Positions 26,810-35,718 of a stretch of DNA of 64,000 nucleotides are shown in pieces. Location: positions 248,001 to 312,000 of the forward strand of contig NZ_AP022600.1 of assembly GCF_010725885.1 (NCBI RefSeq), read 5' to 3'. Made by a program: the position numbers and the translations under genes. The stretch's first letter is position 1. Each line of letters opens with the position of its first letter. The stretch is from Mycolicibacterium tokaiense (GTDB taxonomy: Bacteria > Actinomycetota > Actinomycetes > Mycobacteriales > Mycobacteriaceae). The notes beneath the pieces were generated by a model that was not told the origin of the DNA, searched no databases, and worked only from the letters and a program-made list of their open reading frames with translations.

Positions 26810-28207
26810 TCAGCTGACTGGCGGGCGACGGTCGGCCCACGGTCGGTCGGCCTCGATCTCGGCGGACAAGGCCAGCAAGGTGGCCTCGTCGTAGGGGCGG
26901 CCCACCAACTGGATGGATAGCGGCAGGCCGTGGCGGTCGAGCCCCCACGGCACCACCGCAGCAGGCTGCCCCGTCGCGTTGAACGCAGCCTGGTACGGCG
27001 TACGCGCGGCGACCAGCGACAGCGTCGACACCGCACCGAGGCGGCGATAGGCACCCACCCGGGACGGCCCGGTCGCAGTACCGGGGGTGATCACCACGTC
27101 AACGTCGTCGAAGATCGACAACACCCGCGCGGAAAAATCTGCTTCGGCCGCACGGATTTTCGCGAGACGGGCATCGGAGATCATCCGGCCGATCCGCGCC
27201 ATACCGCGGGTACGGGAGTCGAGCCGCTCGGCGTGCGGGAGGGTGCGCACGTCGTCGTAGATGCCGCGGAAGTACCGCGGCAGCACGTGTCCGTACACGC
27301 CGGTCTTCGGGTAGTCGATCTCCCGGACGATGACGTTGTGGCCGAGTTCGCGCAGCAGCGCGCCGGCCTGATGGACCGCGGCGCGCTGTTCGGCGTCGCG
27401 GTGCGCGGTCACCAGCGGAGGAACGTTGACGCTCAACGCGATTCGCAACCGATTGGGCGGTCGCGACGCCGCTCGCACAAAACCACCCTGGGGGCCGGGC
27501 ATCGCCTTGTCGCACGTGACGTCGAGGAACAGCGCGGCGTCCTCCACCGTATGGGCCAGGGGCCCGTAGACCGACATGCCGCACCAAGCGTCGTCGTGCG
27601 GGGCCAGCGGCACGCGGTCGCGCTGCGGTTTGAGACCGTACAAACCGCACCACGTCGACGGGATGCGAATCGAACCCGCCCCGTCGGAGCCCAGCGCGAT
27701 GGGTGCCAGCCCCGCGGCCACAGCGGCCGCACTGCCACCGCTGCTGCCACCGGGGGTTCGGGCCAGGTCCCATGGGTTGTGGGTGGCGCCGTAGGCGATG
27801 GTCTCGGTGAACGGCCAGATCATCATCTCTGGCACGGCGGTCTTGCCCAGGATCACCGCACCCGCATCACGCAGCAGTCGCACCACCTCGGCGTCGCGGG
27901 TGGGTGCCGGCCCGTGGGCGTTGCTGCCGTAGGTTGTGGTGGCTCCGGCGACATCGACGTCGTCCTTGATGGCGATCGGTACGCCCAGCAACGGGAGTCG
28001 CTCCCCCGCGTCGAGGCGCTCCTGGGCCGCCGCGGCCTCGGCCCGAGCCTGGTCGGCGAACACCGTGCGGTATGCCCGCAACTCAGGGTCGAGCCGGTTG
28101 ATCCGGTCCAGGTAGAGCTCGGCCAGCTTCGGCGCGGTGACGGCTCCCGTGGCCAGCATGCGTGCCTGCTCGGCGGCCCCGGCGAAGGCCAACTCGATGT
28201 TGTCCAT
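26810..28207 (-). CDS. amiB2: Amidase AmiB2 (amidase signature family)
   Basis: A 465-residue amidase-signature enzyme hydrolysing a carboxamide to acid and ammonia. The catalytic Lys lies in GVPIAIKDDVD, the first Ser in GGSSGGSAAA and the nucleophile Ser in DGAGSIRIPS. Context (next to the HIT and cyclase genes) matches M. tuberculosis amiB2 (Rv1263). The frame is open further upstream, but the ATG at 28207 lies 6 nt after TACGCT (28219-28214 on the minus strand), so a leaderless start there is well supported. The natural substrate is unknown. Confidence 0.88.
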   Translation of the reverse strand: MDNIELAFAGAAEQARMLATGAVTAPKLAELYLDRINRLDPELRAYRTVFADQARAEAAAAQERLDAGERLPLLGVPIAIKDDVDVAGATTTYGSNAHGPAPTRDAEVVRLLRDAGAVILGKTAVPEMMIWPFTETIAYGATHNPWDLARTPGGSSGGSAAAVAAGLAPIALGSDGAGSIRIPSTWCGLYGLKPQRDRVPLAPHDDAWCGMSVYGPLAHTVEDAALFLDVTCDKAMPGPQGGFVRAASRPPNRLRIALSVNVPPLVTAHRDAEQRAAVHQAGALLRELGHNVIVREIDYPKTGVYGHVLPRYFRGIYDDVRTLPHAERLDSRTRGMARIGRMISDARLAKIRAAEADFSARVLSIFDDVDVVITPGTATGPSRVGAYRRLGAVSTLSLVAARTPYQAAFNATGQPAAVVPWGLDRHGLPLSIQLVGRPYDEATLLALSAEIEADRPWADRRPPVS

Positions 28208-28213
28208 CGGCGC

Positions 28214-28219
28214 AGCGTA
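28214..28219 (-). promoter_or_regulatory. -10 element for leaderless amiB2
   Basis: TACGCT on the minus strand fits TANNNT and is followed by 6 nt and the ATG. The element lies between the end of the AraC gene and the amidase start, so amiB2 has its own promoter despite the 14-bp gap. Confidence 0.55.
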
Positions 28220-28221
28220 GC

Positions 28222-29040
28222 TCAGGCGCCGTGCACCGCTGCGTATTCGCCTGGGGCGCAACCCAGCATAGACCGGAAATCGTTGCTGAAATGCGCCTGG
28301 TCGTACCAGCCGTGACGCACGGCCAGCTCGGCCAGGTCGATGCCCGGGTGGGTTTCGATGTCCAGCGCCGCCCGCTGCAACCGGTAGCGGCAGAGCACCC
28401 ACTTCATCGGCACCCCGACATACCGTTTGAACACCTTCTGTGTGGTGCGCGCACTCCACGGCGCCCGGGCGGCCACCTGCTCGACCCGGCGGACGTCGGC
28501 ATCGTCGCGGATGCCGTCGAGCAGGGTGCGCAGAGCCCGGTAGGTGGGATCCGGCTGACCTCGGTGAGAGCTGATCGCGTCATCGAGTTGTGTTGCGGCA
28601 CAATCACGATCGTCCTCAATCCGCAGCGGCGCCCCGAACAGGTCCCCAACCGGCACCGTCTGCCCGGTGTACGCCGAGGCGTCGTGATCGAAGCGCGCCG
28701 CGAATCCGCCGGGATGGAACCGGGCCCCCACCACGGTGCCGCGACCGTGCAGCGTTGTCCGGAAGACGCTGGCCACCACCCCGTGGGCCAGGGTGTTCGG
28801 TAGCGGGTGGCCGTGCCGCGGCCCGTCGGTGCCCCACTCGTGGGTCAGGTGCATGGCGGGAAAGGAGATGACGGTGCTGTGGTGCTCCTGCCCGGGTGGC
28901 AGGTCCCAGCGCACCGACCAGAAGTGCTCTACGTACTCGGCGGCTGCGGTCGACGGCGCCCACCGGGACAGTTCGAAGGCATCTGCGGAGTGCGCCCGCC
29001 CGACGATCCCGAGTTGCGGCGCGTTTTTCCAAGCCGTCAC
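28222..29040 (-). CDS. AraC-family transcriptional regulator
   Basis: A 272-residue regulator with the C-terminal AraC double helix-turn-helix (residues about 190-265: RVEQVAARAPWSARTTQKVFKR as the first helix pair, LAELAVRHGWYDQAHFSNDFR as the second). The N-terminal part (PSTAAAEYVEHFWSVRW, PAMHLTHEW) is a DUF6597-like sensor domain common in AraC proteins of actinobacteria. GTG at 29040 lies 6 nt after TAGAAT (29052-29047, minus strand), so it is probably leaderless. It is divergent from the VOC gene with a 27-bp gap, and the VOC gene is the simplest target. Confidence 0.86.
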   Translation of the reverse strand: MTAWKNAPQLGIVGRAHSADAFELSRWAPSTAAAEYVEHFWSVRWDLPPGQEHHSTVISFPAMHLTHEWGTDGPRHGHPLPNTLAHGVVASVFRTTLHGRGTVVGARFHPGGFAARFDHDASAYTGQTVPVGDLFGAPLRIEDDRDCAATQLDDAISSHRGQPDPTYRALRTLLDGIRDDADVRRVEQVAARAPWSARTTQKVFKRYVGVPMKWVLCRYRLQRAALDIETHPGIDLAELAVRHGWYDQAHFSNDFRSMLGCAPGEYAAVHGA

Positions 29041-29067
29041 GCACCGATTCTAGAAACACTGGACCGC

Positions 29068-29535
29068 ATGAGCGTGTCACCGATCCCCGACGGCTACACC
29101 AGCCTGACCCCCTTCATCGTGGTCGACGGCGCTGCCGCCGCGATCGACTTCTACACCTCGGTGTTCGGAGCACAGCTCCTGGAGAAGATGGACACCCCGG
29201 ACGGCCTGATCGCCCACGCCGAACTCGACTTCGGTCACGGCCGGCTGCAACTGTCGGACCCCAACCCGCAGTTCGGTCTGGCCGCAGCCCCGGCGGCCGA
29301 CACCAGCAGCCATTCGATCGTGCTGTACTGCACCGATGCCGACGCTGTGGTGACCCGCGCCGAAGCTGCCGGCGCCACCATCCGCGAACCGCTCTCGACC
29401 TTTGCCACCGGCGACCGCTACGCATCGCTGGTGGACCCGTTCGGGCAGCGGTGGGCGGTGATGACCCGCGTCGAAGAGGTCAGCGCGCAGGAGCGCGAGC
29501 GCCGGCTGGCCGAGTGGTCGGCCGAGAACCTCTGA
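29068..29535 (+). CDS. VOC-family (glyoxalase/PhnB-like) protein
   Basis: A 155-residue vicinal-oxygen-chelate protein with the two beta-alpha-beta-beta-beta halves visible (TSLTPFIVVDGAAAAIDFYTS and SHSIVLYCTDADAVVTRA; terminal VDPFGQRWAVMTRV). It resembles PhnB/YdcC-type VOC proteins. Some members bind metals or antibiotics; the substrate here is unknown. ATG at 29068 starts just before the first strand. Divergent from the AraC regulator and 22 bp upstream of the HIT gene, which appears to have its own promoter. Confidence 0.82.
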   Translation: MSVSPIPDGYTSLTPFIVVDGAAAAIDFYTSVFGAQLLEKMDTPDGLIAHAELDFGHGRLQLSDPNPQFGLAAAPAADTSSHSIVLYCTDADAVVTRAEAAGATIREPLSTFATGDRYASLVDPFGQRWAVMTRVEEVSAQERERRLAEWSAENL

Positions 29536-29557
29536 GGGGCTTCGCTACCGTGGCGGG

Positions 29558-29980
29558 ATGTCTTGTGTGTTCTGCGCCATCGTCGCCGGTGCGGCCGACG
29601 CCATCCGGGTCTACGAGGACGACGACTACCTGGCGTTTCTCGACATCCGGCCGATCGTCCGCGGCCACACCCTGGTGGTCCCCAAGACCCACAGCGTCGA
29701 CCTCACCGACACTCCGGCCGACACGGTCGCCGGGCTGGTGAGGGTGGGTCAGCGGATCGGGCAGGCCGCGCGCCACTCGGAGTTGGCCGCCGACGGCAAC
29801 AACATCGTGATCAATGACGGCAAGGCCGCGTTCCAGACGGTGTTCCACATCCATCTGCACGTGGCGCCCCGTCTCGACGGCGACAAACTGTCTTTCGCCA
29901 AGGGACTGGTGGTGCGCAAGGACCCCGACCGGGAGGGCACCGGCCGCATCCTGCGGGATGCGCTGGCGCGACTGCCCTGA
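29558..29980 (+). CDS. HIT-family nucleotide hydrolase (Rv1262c-like)
   Basis: A 140-residue histidine-triad protein. The CVFCAIVAG start has the zinc-type CxxC of many HIT proteins, and the triad HIHLHVAP gives His97, His99 and His101. HIT enzymes hydrolyse nucleoside phosphoramidates or dinucleoside polyphosphates. Its position beside the amidase and cyclase matches Rv1262c. The ATG at 29558 follows TACCGT (29546-29551) by 6 nt, so the message is probably leaderless and independent of the VOC gene. Confidence 0.9.
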   Translation: MSCVFCAIVAGAADAIRVYEDDDYLAFLDIRPIVRGHTLVVPKTHSVDLTDTPADTVAGLVRVGQRIGQAARHSELAADGNNIVINDGKAAFQTVFHIHLHVAPRLDGDKLSFAKGLVVRKDPDREGTGRILRDALARLP

Positions 29981-29981
29981 T

Positions 29982-30653
29982 TCACGGCGTCAACGCGCCG
30001 GCCAGTAACGCCGCTGCCGGGCCCTCGGGCGCCTGTCGCCGGTGCCACAGCGTGAGCAGCAGGTCAGCGGCCGGGAGGGCGAGGGTGACCTGGTCGCCGT
30101 GCCCGACGGTGACCGCGGGTCTGTCGAGGTCGGTCGCCTCCAGCCGCAGGGCGGCCGGCAACGGCGGCGTCCGGCCGAGCGCCACCTGGCGCGGATAGAA
30201 CACCTCAGCCACCTCGGCCACGCCGTCCCACGCCAGCGCCGGGTCCAGGTTGTCGTCGATACCCTGCGCCGACAGCAGATCCCAGGTGTGCACCACTGTC
30301 TCGTGCATCTGGCGCCGGATCCAGAACGCGACGTTCCCGGGTCCGGACACCGGTCCGAACACCCAGGCCGGGGCGTCCGGACCGGCCGCCATCAGGGTCT
30401 CCACCAGATTCTCGGCCTGCTCGGAATACCACTGCCGCAACGACTCCCGCGGTACGCCGGCACCGGCCGGCGTCCCGTCACCGGTGTCGGCGCCCACCCG
30501 CCCGGCCGCCCAGCTGTGGATACCGCCGAGGTGGCGGACCAGGTCGTCGACGGTCCACGACGGACAGGACGGCACCGCGGCGCCCAGGTCGGAGGTGTCG
30601 AGGATGGTGGCGAACCGGCGCGTCGCCTCGGCCAGGGCGTCGGTGGAGAGCAC
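29982..30653 (-). CDS. Mycothiol-dependent maleylpyruvate isomerase-like protein
   Basis: A 223-residue DinB/MDMPI-fold protein. The N-terminal four-helix bundle has CPSWTVDDLVRHLGGIHSW (His41, His46) and RRQMHETVVHTWD (His117, Glu118, His122), the divalent-metal ligands of the mycothiol-dependent isomerase family. The C-terminal part (about 135-220) is the MDMPI C-domain with LPAADLLLTLWHRR. Actinobacteria have many such paralogues; most have no known substrate. GTG at 30653. It converges on the HIT gene with a 1-bp gap. Confidence 0.83.
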   Translation of the reverse strand: MLSTDALAEATRRFATILDTSDLGAAVPSCPSWTVDDLVRHLGGIHSWAAGRVGADTGDGTPAGAGVPRESLRQWYSEQAENLVETLMAAGPDAPAWVFGPVSGPGNVAFWIRRQMHETVVHTWDLLSAQGIDDNLDPALAWDGVAEVAEVFYPRQVALGRTPPLPAALRLEATDLDRPAVTVGHGDQVTLALPAADLLLTLWHRRQAPEGPAAALLAGALTP

Positions 30654-30727
30654 GGGTCGTATTGTCGAGCCACCGGCCGCTGGAGACGATGGGCAAAACT
30701 GCCAACCATCGTCGAGATCCGGACAGT

Positions 30728-31159
30728 TCAGCCCAGCGGTAGCGCGGGGTTGGCCGAATCCAGGTGCTCGACGGTGGTGAACACCAACTCCTCGGTGCCC
30801 ACGTTCTCGATGTCATGCAGCAGGAACTCTCCCGCGGCGAAGGAGAAGTGCCGGGTCTCGCCGGCGTTGTAGGACACCTCGCGCGTGGTGCCGTCGGAGG
30901 TGTGCTGGCGGCTGCGGCCGGCGTTCACCGCGGTCCAGAAGTAGTCCAGCACGTGCCGGTGGGTGTGGAACCGCTGCCCCGGCGCCAGCCGGATCTCCCA
31001 GACCCGCACCCGTTCGTTCTGCGACAGCAGCCGGGACCCGACGTGCCCATCGTAGGCATACGTCTCGAACTCGGCTTTCAGCTCGTCGCTCCAGCCCTCG
31101 AAGTTCTGGGCGACCAGCACGCCGGCCAGCGGGGCATCAGTGAGGTATTCGGTGGTCAT
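30728..31159 (-). CDS. Cupin-domain protein
   Basis: A 143-residue single-domain cupin. Motif 1 is LAPGQRFHTHRHVLDYFW (two His, then Asp/Tyr) and motif 2 is FAAGEFLLHDIENVG. It is 143 residues, the size of small metal-binding cupins such as dioxygenases or isomerases. ATG at 31159 has AAGGAG at good spacing. It is the last gene of a seven-gene operon that begins with a substrate-binding lipoprotein at 36767, so it probably acts on a late intermediate. A purely structural or regulatory cupin is the alternative. Confidence 0.8.
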   Translation of the reverse strand: MTTEYLTDAPLAGVLVAQNFEGWSDELKAEFETYAYDGHVGSRLLSQNERVRVWEIRLAPGQRFHTHRHVLDYFWTAVNAGRSRQHTSDGTTREVSYNAGETRHFSFAAGEFLLHDIENVGTEELVFTTVEHLDSANPALPLG

Positions 31160-31190
31160 GTTGGTTCTCCTTGTGTTGTGGGCGAAATCG

Positions 31191-32402
31191 CTACTTGCCG
31201 GGGGCGTAGAGGCCGAAGCGCAGGTCGGGATCGCCGGGGGTCCACGTGCAGTCGAACTGCGACCGGGTGCCCATCGCCTTGACCCGCTGCAGCAGCCGCT
31301 GCCCGAGTTCCAGCTGCCCCGGCTCCCATTTGGCCAGGGCGTCGGCGATGTCGTCGGCCTCGGCCAGGGCATCGAACAGCGCCCAGGCATTGGCGGCGGC
31401 CTTGGCGGTGCCCGCCGCGGCGTGCGGGCGAGCCGCGCTGGCCGCATCACCGATCAGCGCCACCCGGCCCATCGCCATCCGGCTGGTCCCGGCGTCGTAG
31501 ACCGCCTGCAGGTAGGGCTGCTCGGTGCGCACCACCACCTCGGCGGCCGCCGGCGCCAGCAGTGCGATTGCTGCTGAGCGCATCTCGTCGACGAACCGGT
31601 CCTGGACCGCACCCGGGTGCAGGGACACCTTGGCGGCGAAGCCCCGCTTGTCGGTCATCAGCTCGTCGAGCTCGTGTCCTTCGGCCACGTTGCGGTACCA
31701 GACGTAGTTCAGCAGCCGCTCACCGACGGCCAAACCGCCCTCGTTGGACGGGATCGGGTAGACGTTGATGTGGGTGTGCGGAGCCACGCTGTAGGAGATC
31801 GCGTCGTGCAGGAGTTCGAATGTCTCCGGCGAGACGTCCTTTTCGAGCACGGTGCCGCGCCAACCGACGTAGCCGGAGTATTCGAGTTCGGACTCCGGGG
31901 AGATCTTGCGCCGGCTCGGCGAGGTGATGCCGTCGGCGAAGACCACCAGGTCGGCCCGTTCCCGCAGCCCGGAGGCGAAGCGCACCTCCACACCGCGGTC
32001 GTCCTCCTCGAACCCGGCGGCGTACTCCCCCAGGTGGTAGTGCTCGGTGCCGAAGTCGGCGAGCAGCGCCCGGTAGAAGGTGCCCCACGAGGTGTAGCTC
32101 CAGGGTGCGTTGTCGCGGTGCAGGATGGTGTTGTCGGAGTCCAGGTACTGCACGTAATGCGTTGAGGTGCTGACCTGTTCGGGATGCTGGGTACTGCATT
32201 CGGCGAACCAGCGGATGGTGTCGGGCTGCAGGACGATCCCGCCGCCGCGACCGTCGAGGCTGGTGGGGGTGCGCTCGTAGACGTCGACGTCGAACCCGAG
32301 GCGGCGCAGCAACAGTGCCGCGGTCAGGCCTCCGATCGAGCCGCCGACGACGATGGCCCGGCTTCCGGTCCAGTCGTGGCGGGCGTTGACTGCCTCAGAC
32401 AT
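31191..32402 (-). CDS. FAD aromatic hydroxylase (DHP hydroxylase-like)
   Basis: A 403-residue class A flavoprotein monooxygenase. The FAD motif VVGGSIGGLTAALLLRRLG starts near residue 18, and the second FAD motif is ALIGDAASAARPHAAAGTAK, where the ARPH...AAG...KA pattern resembles 2,6-dihydroxypyridine 3-hydroxylase of nicotine degradation and close relatives. It would hydroxylate an aromatic or N-heteroaromatic ring using NAD(P)H and O2. ATG at 32402 has AAGGAG upstream and overlaps the stop of the amidohydrolase gene by 8 bp. The substrate is not known; a hydroxypyridine or phenol is a guess from motif resemblance. Confidence 0.82.
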   Translation of the reverse strand: MSEAVNARHDWTGSRAIVVGGSIGGLTAALLLRRLGFDVDVYERTPTSLDGRGGGIVLQPDTIRWFAECSTQHPEQVSTSTHYVQYLDSDNTILHRDNAPWSYTSWGTFYRALLADFGTEHYHLGEYAAGFEEDDRGVEVRFASGLRERADLVVFADGITSPSRRKISPESELEYSGYVGWRGTVLEKDVSPETFELLHDAISYSVAPHTHINVYPIPSNEGGLAVGERLLNYVWYRNVAEGHELDELMTDKRGFAAKVSLHPGAVQDRFVDEMRSAAIALLAPAAAEVVVRTEQPYLQAVYDAGTSRMAMGRVALIGDAASAARPHAAAGTAKAAANAWALFDALAEADDIADALAKWEPGQLELGQRLLQRVKAMGTRSQFDCTWTPGDPDLRFGLYAPGK

Positions 32403-33369
32403 GGGTGTCTCCTTCGAGATCGAGGAACCGTCGCGCGTTGGCCTCCAGAACGTCGTCGTCCAGGCCCACGCTGTGGGGAAGATCAAGCGGCCGTTCGACA
32501 CCCATGTCGAACGGATAGTCACTGCCGCACACCAGGTGTGTGGGGTCGGCATGGGCGCGCAGCAGCTCGAGTGCCGGCCCGTCGTGGGTCAGGGTGTCGA
32601 ACCACAACTTGGCGAAGCCGTCCCGCGGTGCGGCGGTGCCGGCGCTGCGCACATCGGCGCGGGCCTGCCAGCCGTGCTGCCAGCGACCCACCAGCGCGGG
32701 CGCGCAGCCGCCGCCGTGCAGCATCGCGATGCGCAGGTCCGGATGCTGTTCCAGCACCCCGCCCAGCACCAGAGCTGCTGCGGCCGTGGCCGTCTCGGTG
32801 GGATTGCCGATCAGGTTGACCAGGTAGTAGGACGTCCACTCGGGGCGCGGCAGTTGCATCGGATGCACCAGCACCGCCAGGTTCTCCTCGGCGGCGATGC
32901 CCACGATGTCGCGCATCGGACCCCGGTCGAAGGACTCGTTGCCCAGCAGCGGCGGGACCGCGATACCGCGGATGGCCGGGTCGAAGGTGGCCATCTGCTT
33001 GCGGGCGGCGTCGGGATCGTGCAGCGACACCAGACCCAGGCCCAGCAGCCGGCCGTCGCTGTCGTGGCACACCTGGGCCAGCGCGTCGTTGAACGCACCC
33101 ACGTACCCGTCGACCCCGGGGTCGTCGGTCACCGGGAAGGCGAACGGCGGCGCGGAGAGCACCCGCGATCCCAGCCCGGCGGCGTCGGTGTCGGCGAGCA
33201 CCCGCTGCGGGTCACTCATCGCGTCGGTGGCGATGGACAGCGGCAGCTCACCGAGATGCAGTTGCCCGTCGCGGCCGTTGAGTGCCGGCAGCGGTGAACC
33301 CGGTGGCAGACCGAACAGCTCCTGCGGCAGCCAGTGCGCGTGCACGTCGATGGCGCCGGAGCGGATCAT
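32395..33369 (-). CDS. Amidohydrolase_2 family decarboxylase/hydrolase
   Basis: A 324-residue metal-dependent TIM-barrel enzyme of the ACMSD / gamma-resorcylate decarboxylase group. The metal motif HxH is at IDVHAHW; a metal His occurs in VHPMQLPRP, another in AMLHGGG, and the catalytic Asp is in VCGSDYPFDMG. Members remove CO2 from aromatic or muconate-type acids without a cofactor; some are hydrolases. ATG at 33369 overlaps the ATPase stop (4 bp), and its own stop overlaps the hydroxylase start. Decarboxylation followed by ring hydroxylation is a reasonable pathway order. Confidence 0.83.
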   Translation of the reverse strand: MIRSGAIDVHAHWLPQELFGLPPGSPLPALNGRDGQLHLGELPLSIATDAMSDPQRVLADTDAAGLGSRVLSAPPFAFPVTDDPGVDGYVGAFNDALAQVCHDSDGRLLGLGLVSLHDPDAARKQMATFDPAIRGIAVPPLLGNESFDRGPMRDIVGIAAEENLAVLVHPMQLPRPEWTSYYLVNLIGNPTETATAAAALVLGGVLEQHPDLRIAMLHGGGCAPALVGRWQHGWQARADVRSAGTAAPRDGFAKLWFDTLTHDGPALELLRAHADPTHLVCGSDYPFDMGVERPLDLPHSVGLDDDVLEANARRFLDLEGDTHV

Positions 33370-34124
33370 GCTGCACTCCCCTGCGCCACCTGCGCGGCCT
33401 CCAGCTTCTCGAACCGGGCCAGCACCTCGGCCTGCAGCATGGCCACGGCGGGGTCGGAGGCCCGGCGGGGACGGGGCAGGTCGACGTCGATGATCTCGTG
33501 GACGCGTCCGCCCGGCTCGAGAACGATGATGCGGTCCGACAATTGGACGGCCTCGGTGACGTCGTGGGTGACGAACATGACGGTGCGGCGCGACTCCAGC
33601 CAGATGCGCTCCAGATGTTCGCGCAGGGTGCGGGACGTCATCGCATCCAGGTGGCTGAACGGCTCGTCCATCAGCAGCACGTCGGGTTCGACGGCGAAGG
33701 CGCGGGCGATGCCGATGCGCTGCTGCTGGCCGCCGGAGAGTTGGGACGGGTAGCGGTCGGCGCAGTGTGACAGGCCCACCAGGTCCAGGTAGTGCTTGGC
33801 GCGGTCCTGCCAGCCGGGCCGCTCGTGTTGCACGAAGCCGAGATTGGCCATCACGGTGCGCCACGGCAGCAGCCGCGGATCCTGGAAGACGTATCCCACC
33901 CGGGCGTCCCGGCTGCCCGAGCGCAGGCTGACGGTGCCCGAGGTGTGGGTCTCGATGCCGGAGACGATGTTCAGCAGGGTGGTCTTGCCACTGCCGGACG
34001 GGCCGACGACGGAGACGAACGTCTCGCCGGAGATGGTGAGGTCGATGTTGTCGATGACGCGGGTGCGGTTGCCCTTGCGGTCGTGGTAGTCCTTGACCAG
34101 ATCGCGGATTTCGATGGACGCCAT
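33366..34124 (-). CDS. ABC ATPase (SsuB/TauB type)
   Basis: A 252-residue importer ATPase. Walker A GPSGSGKTT near residue 41, Q-loop YVFQDPRLLPW, signature LSGGQQQR, Walker B VLLMDEPFSHLD and switch His in FVTHDVTEA are all intact. The QDPRLLPW form is typical of the nitrate/sulfonate/taurine family. It energises uptake through the two permeases encoded just upstream (15-bp gap). A run rich in A and G before the ATG at 34124 acts as the ribosome site. Confidence 0.92.
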   Translation of the reverse strand: MASIEIRDLVKDYHDRKGNRTRVIDNIDLTISGETFVSVVGPSGSGKTTLLNIVSGIETHTSGTVSLRSGSRDARVGYVFQDPRLLPWRTVMANLGFVQHERPGWQDRAKHYLDLVGLSHCADRYPSQLSGGQQQRIGIARAFAVEPDVLLMDEPFSHLDAMTSRTLREHLERIWLESRRTVMFVTHDVTEAVQLSDRIIVLEPGGRVHEIIDVDLPRPRRASDPAVAMLQAEVLARFEKLEAAQVAQGSAA

Positions 34125-34138
34125 GGGTTTTCTCTCTT

Positions 34139-34909
34139 TCAGACCGTGCGCCAGCGGGTGGCGTACTTTTCGATGGGGCCGAGGATCAGCAGGTCGGCGA
34201 TGACGAGCACCAAGATGAACACCAGCACCCAGGCGAAGAAGCCGTCGAGTTGGTTGGCGTCATACCAGTAGCGTGACCGCCACCCGACCCCGGAGGTGGA
34301 GCCGAACCACTCGGCCAGCAACAGGCCGTTCCACGCGCTCATGATGGCGAAGCGCACCGCGGCCACGGTGGATCCGGCCACCGCCGGCGCCACGATGTGA
34401 CGCAGGATGTAGGAGCTGGGCACCCCGAAAGACCGTGCCATCAAGACCAGTTCGGCGGGTACGGCGCGGGTGGCCTTGGCGATGTTGACCACCACGAACG
34501 GCAGTCCGGACAGGAACACCGTGACCACCGGGGTGAGCCAGCCGAAGCCGAACCACATGGTGGTCAGCAGCGCCCAGATCACCGCGGGTATGGCCAGTCC
34601 GGCGGCGTTGAGGTCGGAGAAGGCCAGGTCTGCGAGTTTCGACATGCCCATGAGCACGCCCAGGGCGGTACCGACCACCAGCGCCAGCACCAGGCCGAGG
34701 GCAAATCGGTTGGCCGACAACGCCAGGTTGTGCCAGAGTTCGCCGGCGGCGGCCTCGCCGGCCAGGCGTTCGACGGTCAGGGCCGCCGACGGCACGCGGT
34801 TGCCGACCACCACCGCGATCTGCCACACCGCCAGGATGCTGAGTACGGAGGCGATGATGGCCACGGCCGAGGAGCCCTGGGCCTTCACCTGCCGGGTCAA
34901 GGTGGTCAT
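34139..34909 (-). CDS. ABC importer permease (SsuC/TauC type)
   Basis: A 256-residue membrane permease with about six helices and the EAA-type loop (ELVLMARSFGVPSSYILRHIVAPAV) that docks the ATPase. ATG at 34909 overlaps the stop of the preceding permease by 4 bp. With that permease it probably forms a heterodimeric channel, less usual than the single permease of most SsuC-type systems. Confidence 0.88.
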   Translation of the reverse strand: MTTLTRQVKAQGSSAVAIIASVLSILAVWQIAVVVGNRVPSAALTVERLAGEAAAGELWHNLALSANRFALGLVLALVVGTALGVLMGMSKLADLAFSDLNAAGLAIPAVIWALLTTMWFGFGWLTPVVTVFLSGLPFVVVNIAKATRAVPAELVLMARSFGVPSSYILRHIVAPAVAGSTVAAVRFAIMSAWNGLLLAEWFGSTSGVGWRSRYWYDANQLDGFFAWVLVFILVLVIADLLILGPIEKYATRWRTV

Positions 34910-35718
34910 GCGAGGTCCTTCCGCCAGGCGAAGAAGCGGGCCTCGGCGTAGGCCAGGCCGCGTTCGATCAGGATCATGGTGATGATGAACAGCCCGGTCC
35001 AGGCCAGCATGTCGGCCACCTGGAACTCCTGGTAGGCCTTGCGGATCATGAAGCCCACGCCGTCGCTGGCGCCGAACACCTCGGTGAGGGCCTCCACCTT
35101 CCACGCCATCGCGAAGCCGTAGCGCACACCGGCGAACACGAAGGTGGCCAGGGCGGGCAGATACAGATGGCGCAGCACGTCGCGCCGGTTGCGCTCGAAG
35201 GCCTGGCACATCGCCAGCAGGTTGCCGTCCACCGAGCGCACGCCTTCGGCCACGTTGATGGCGATGAACGGGGTGGCCACCAGAGCGGACACCACGATGG
35301 GGCCGCCGGCACCGACCCCGAAGATCAGCAGGCCGAACACCGCATAGGTCAGGCCCGGCATGTTGCCGAGCACGAACAGCGGCAGCGAGAAGTAGGTGGT
35401 CATGAACCGGCTGCGGCCCATCGCAAAGCCGACGACCAGCCCCACCACCATCGCGATCAGGAAGCCCGCCACGATCTTGGCGATGCTGGAGGCGAAGTTG
35501 GTGAAAGCCGCTCCAGACACCGTGATCTCGATGATCTGTTCGCCGACGGCCAGCGGTGCGGGCAGGATCGGGTCATCGATCCAGGCGGCGATGGCAGCCC
35601 AGGCGGCCACCGCGAGCACCAGCGCGACGCCGGAGACCAGCCACCGCCGGGGACCCCTGGATGGTCTGGATTTCGGCTCGTCGGGCACGCGCACCGGCGC
35701 CGAGATCGTCTGCGTCAC
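34906..35718 (-). CDS. ABC importer permease (SsuC/TauC type)
   Basis: A 270-residue permease with about six membrane helices and the coupling loop LLAMCQAFERNRRDVLRHLYLPAL. The start is GTG at 35718 with AAGGAG 7 nt upstream, overlapping the lipoprotein stop by 4 bp. It is paralogous in type to the next permease; the two together suit a heterodimeric transmembrane unit. Confidence 0.88.
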   Translation of the reverse strand: MTQTISAPVRVPDEPKSRPSRGPRRWLVSGVALVLAVAAWAAIAAWIDDPILPAPLAVGEQIIEITVSGAAFTNFASSIAKIVAGFLIAMVVGLVVGFAMGRSRFMTTYFSLPLFVLGNMPGLTYAVFGLLIFGVGAGGPIVVSALVATPFIAINVAEGVRSVDGNLLAMCQAFERNRRDVLRHLYLPALATFVFAGVRYGFAMAWKVEALTEVFGASDGVGFMIRKAYQEFQVADMLAWTGLFIITMILIERGLAYAEARFFAWRKDLA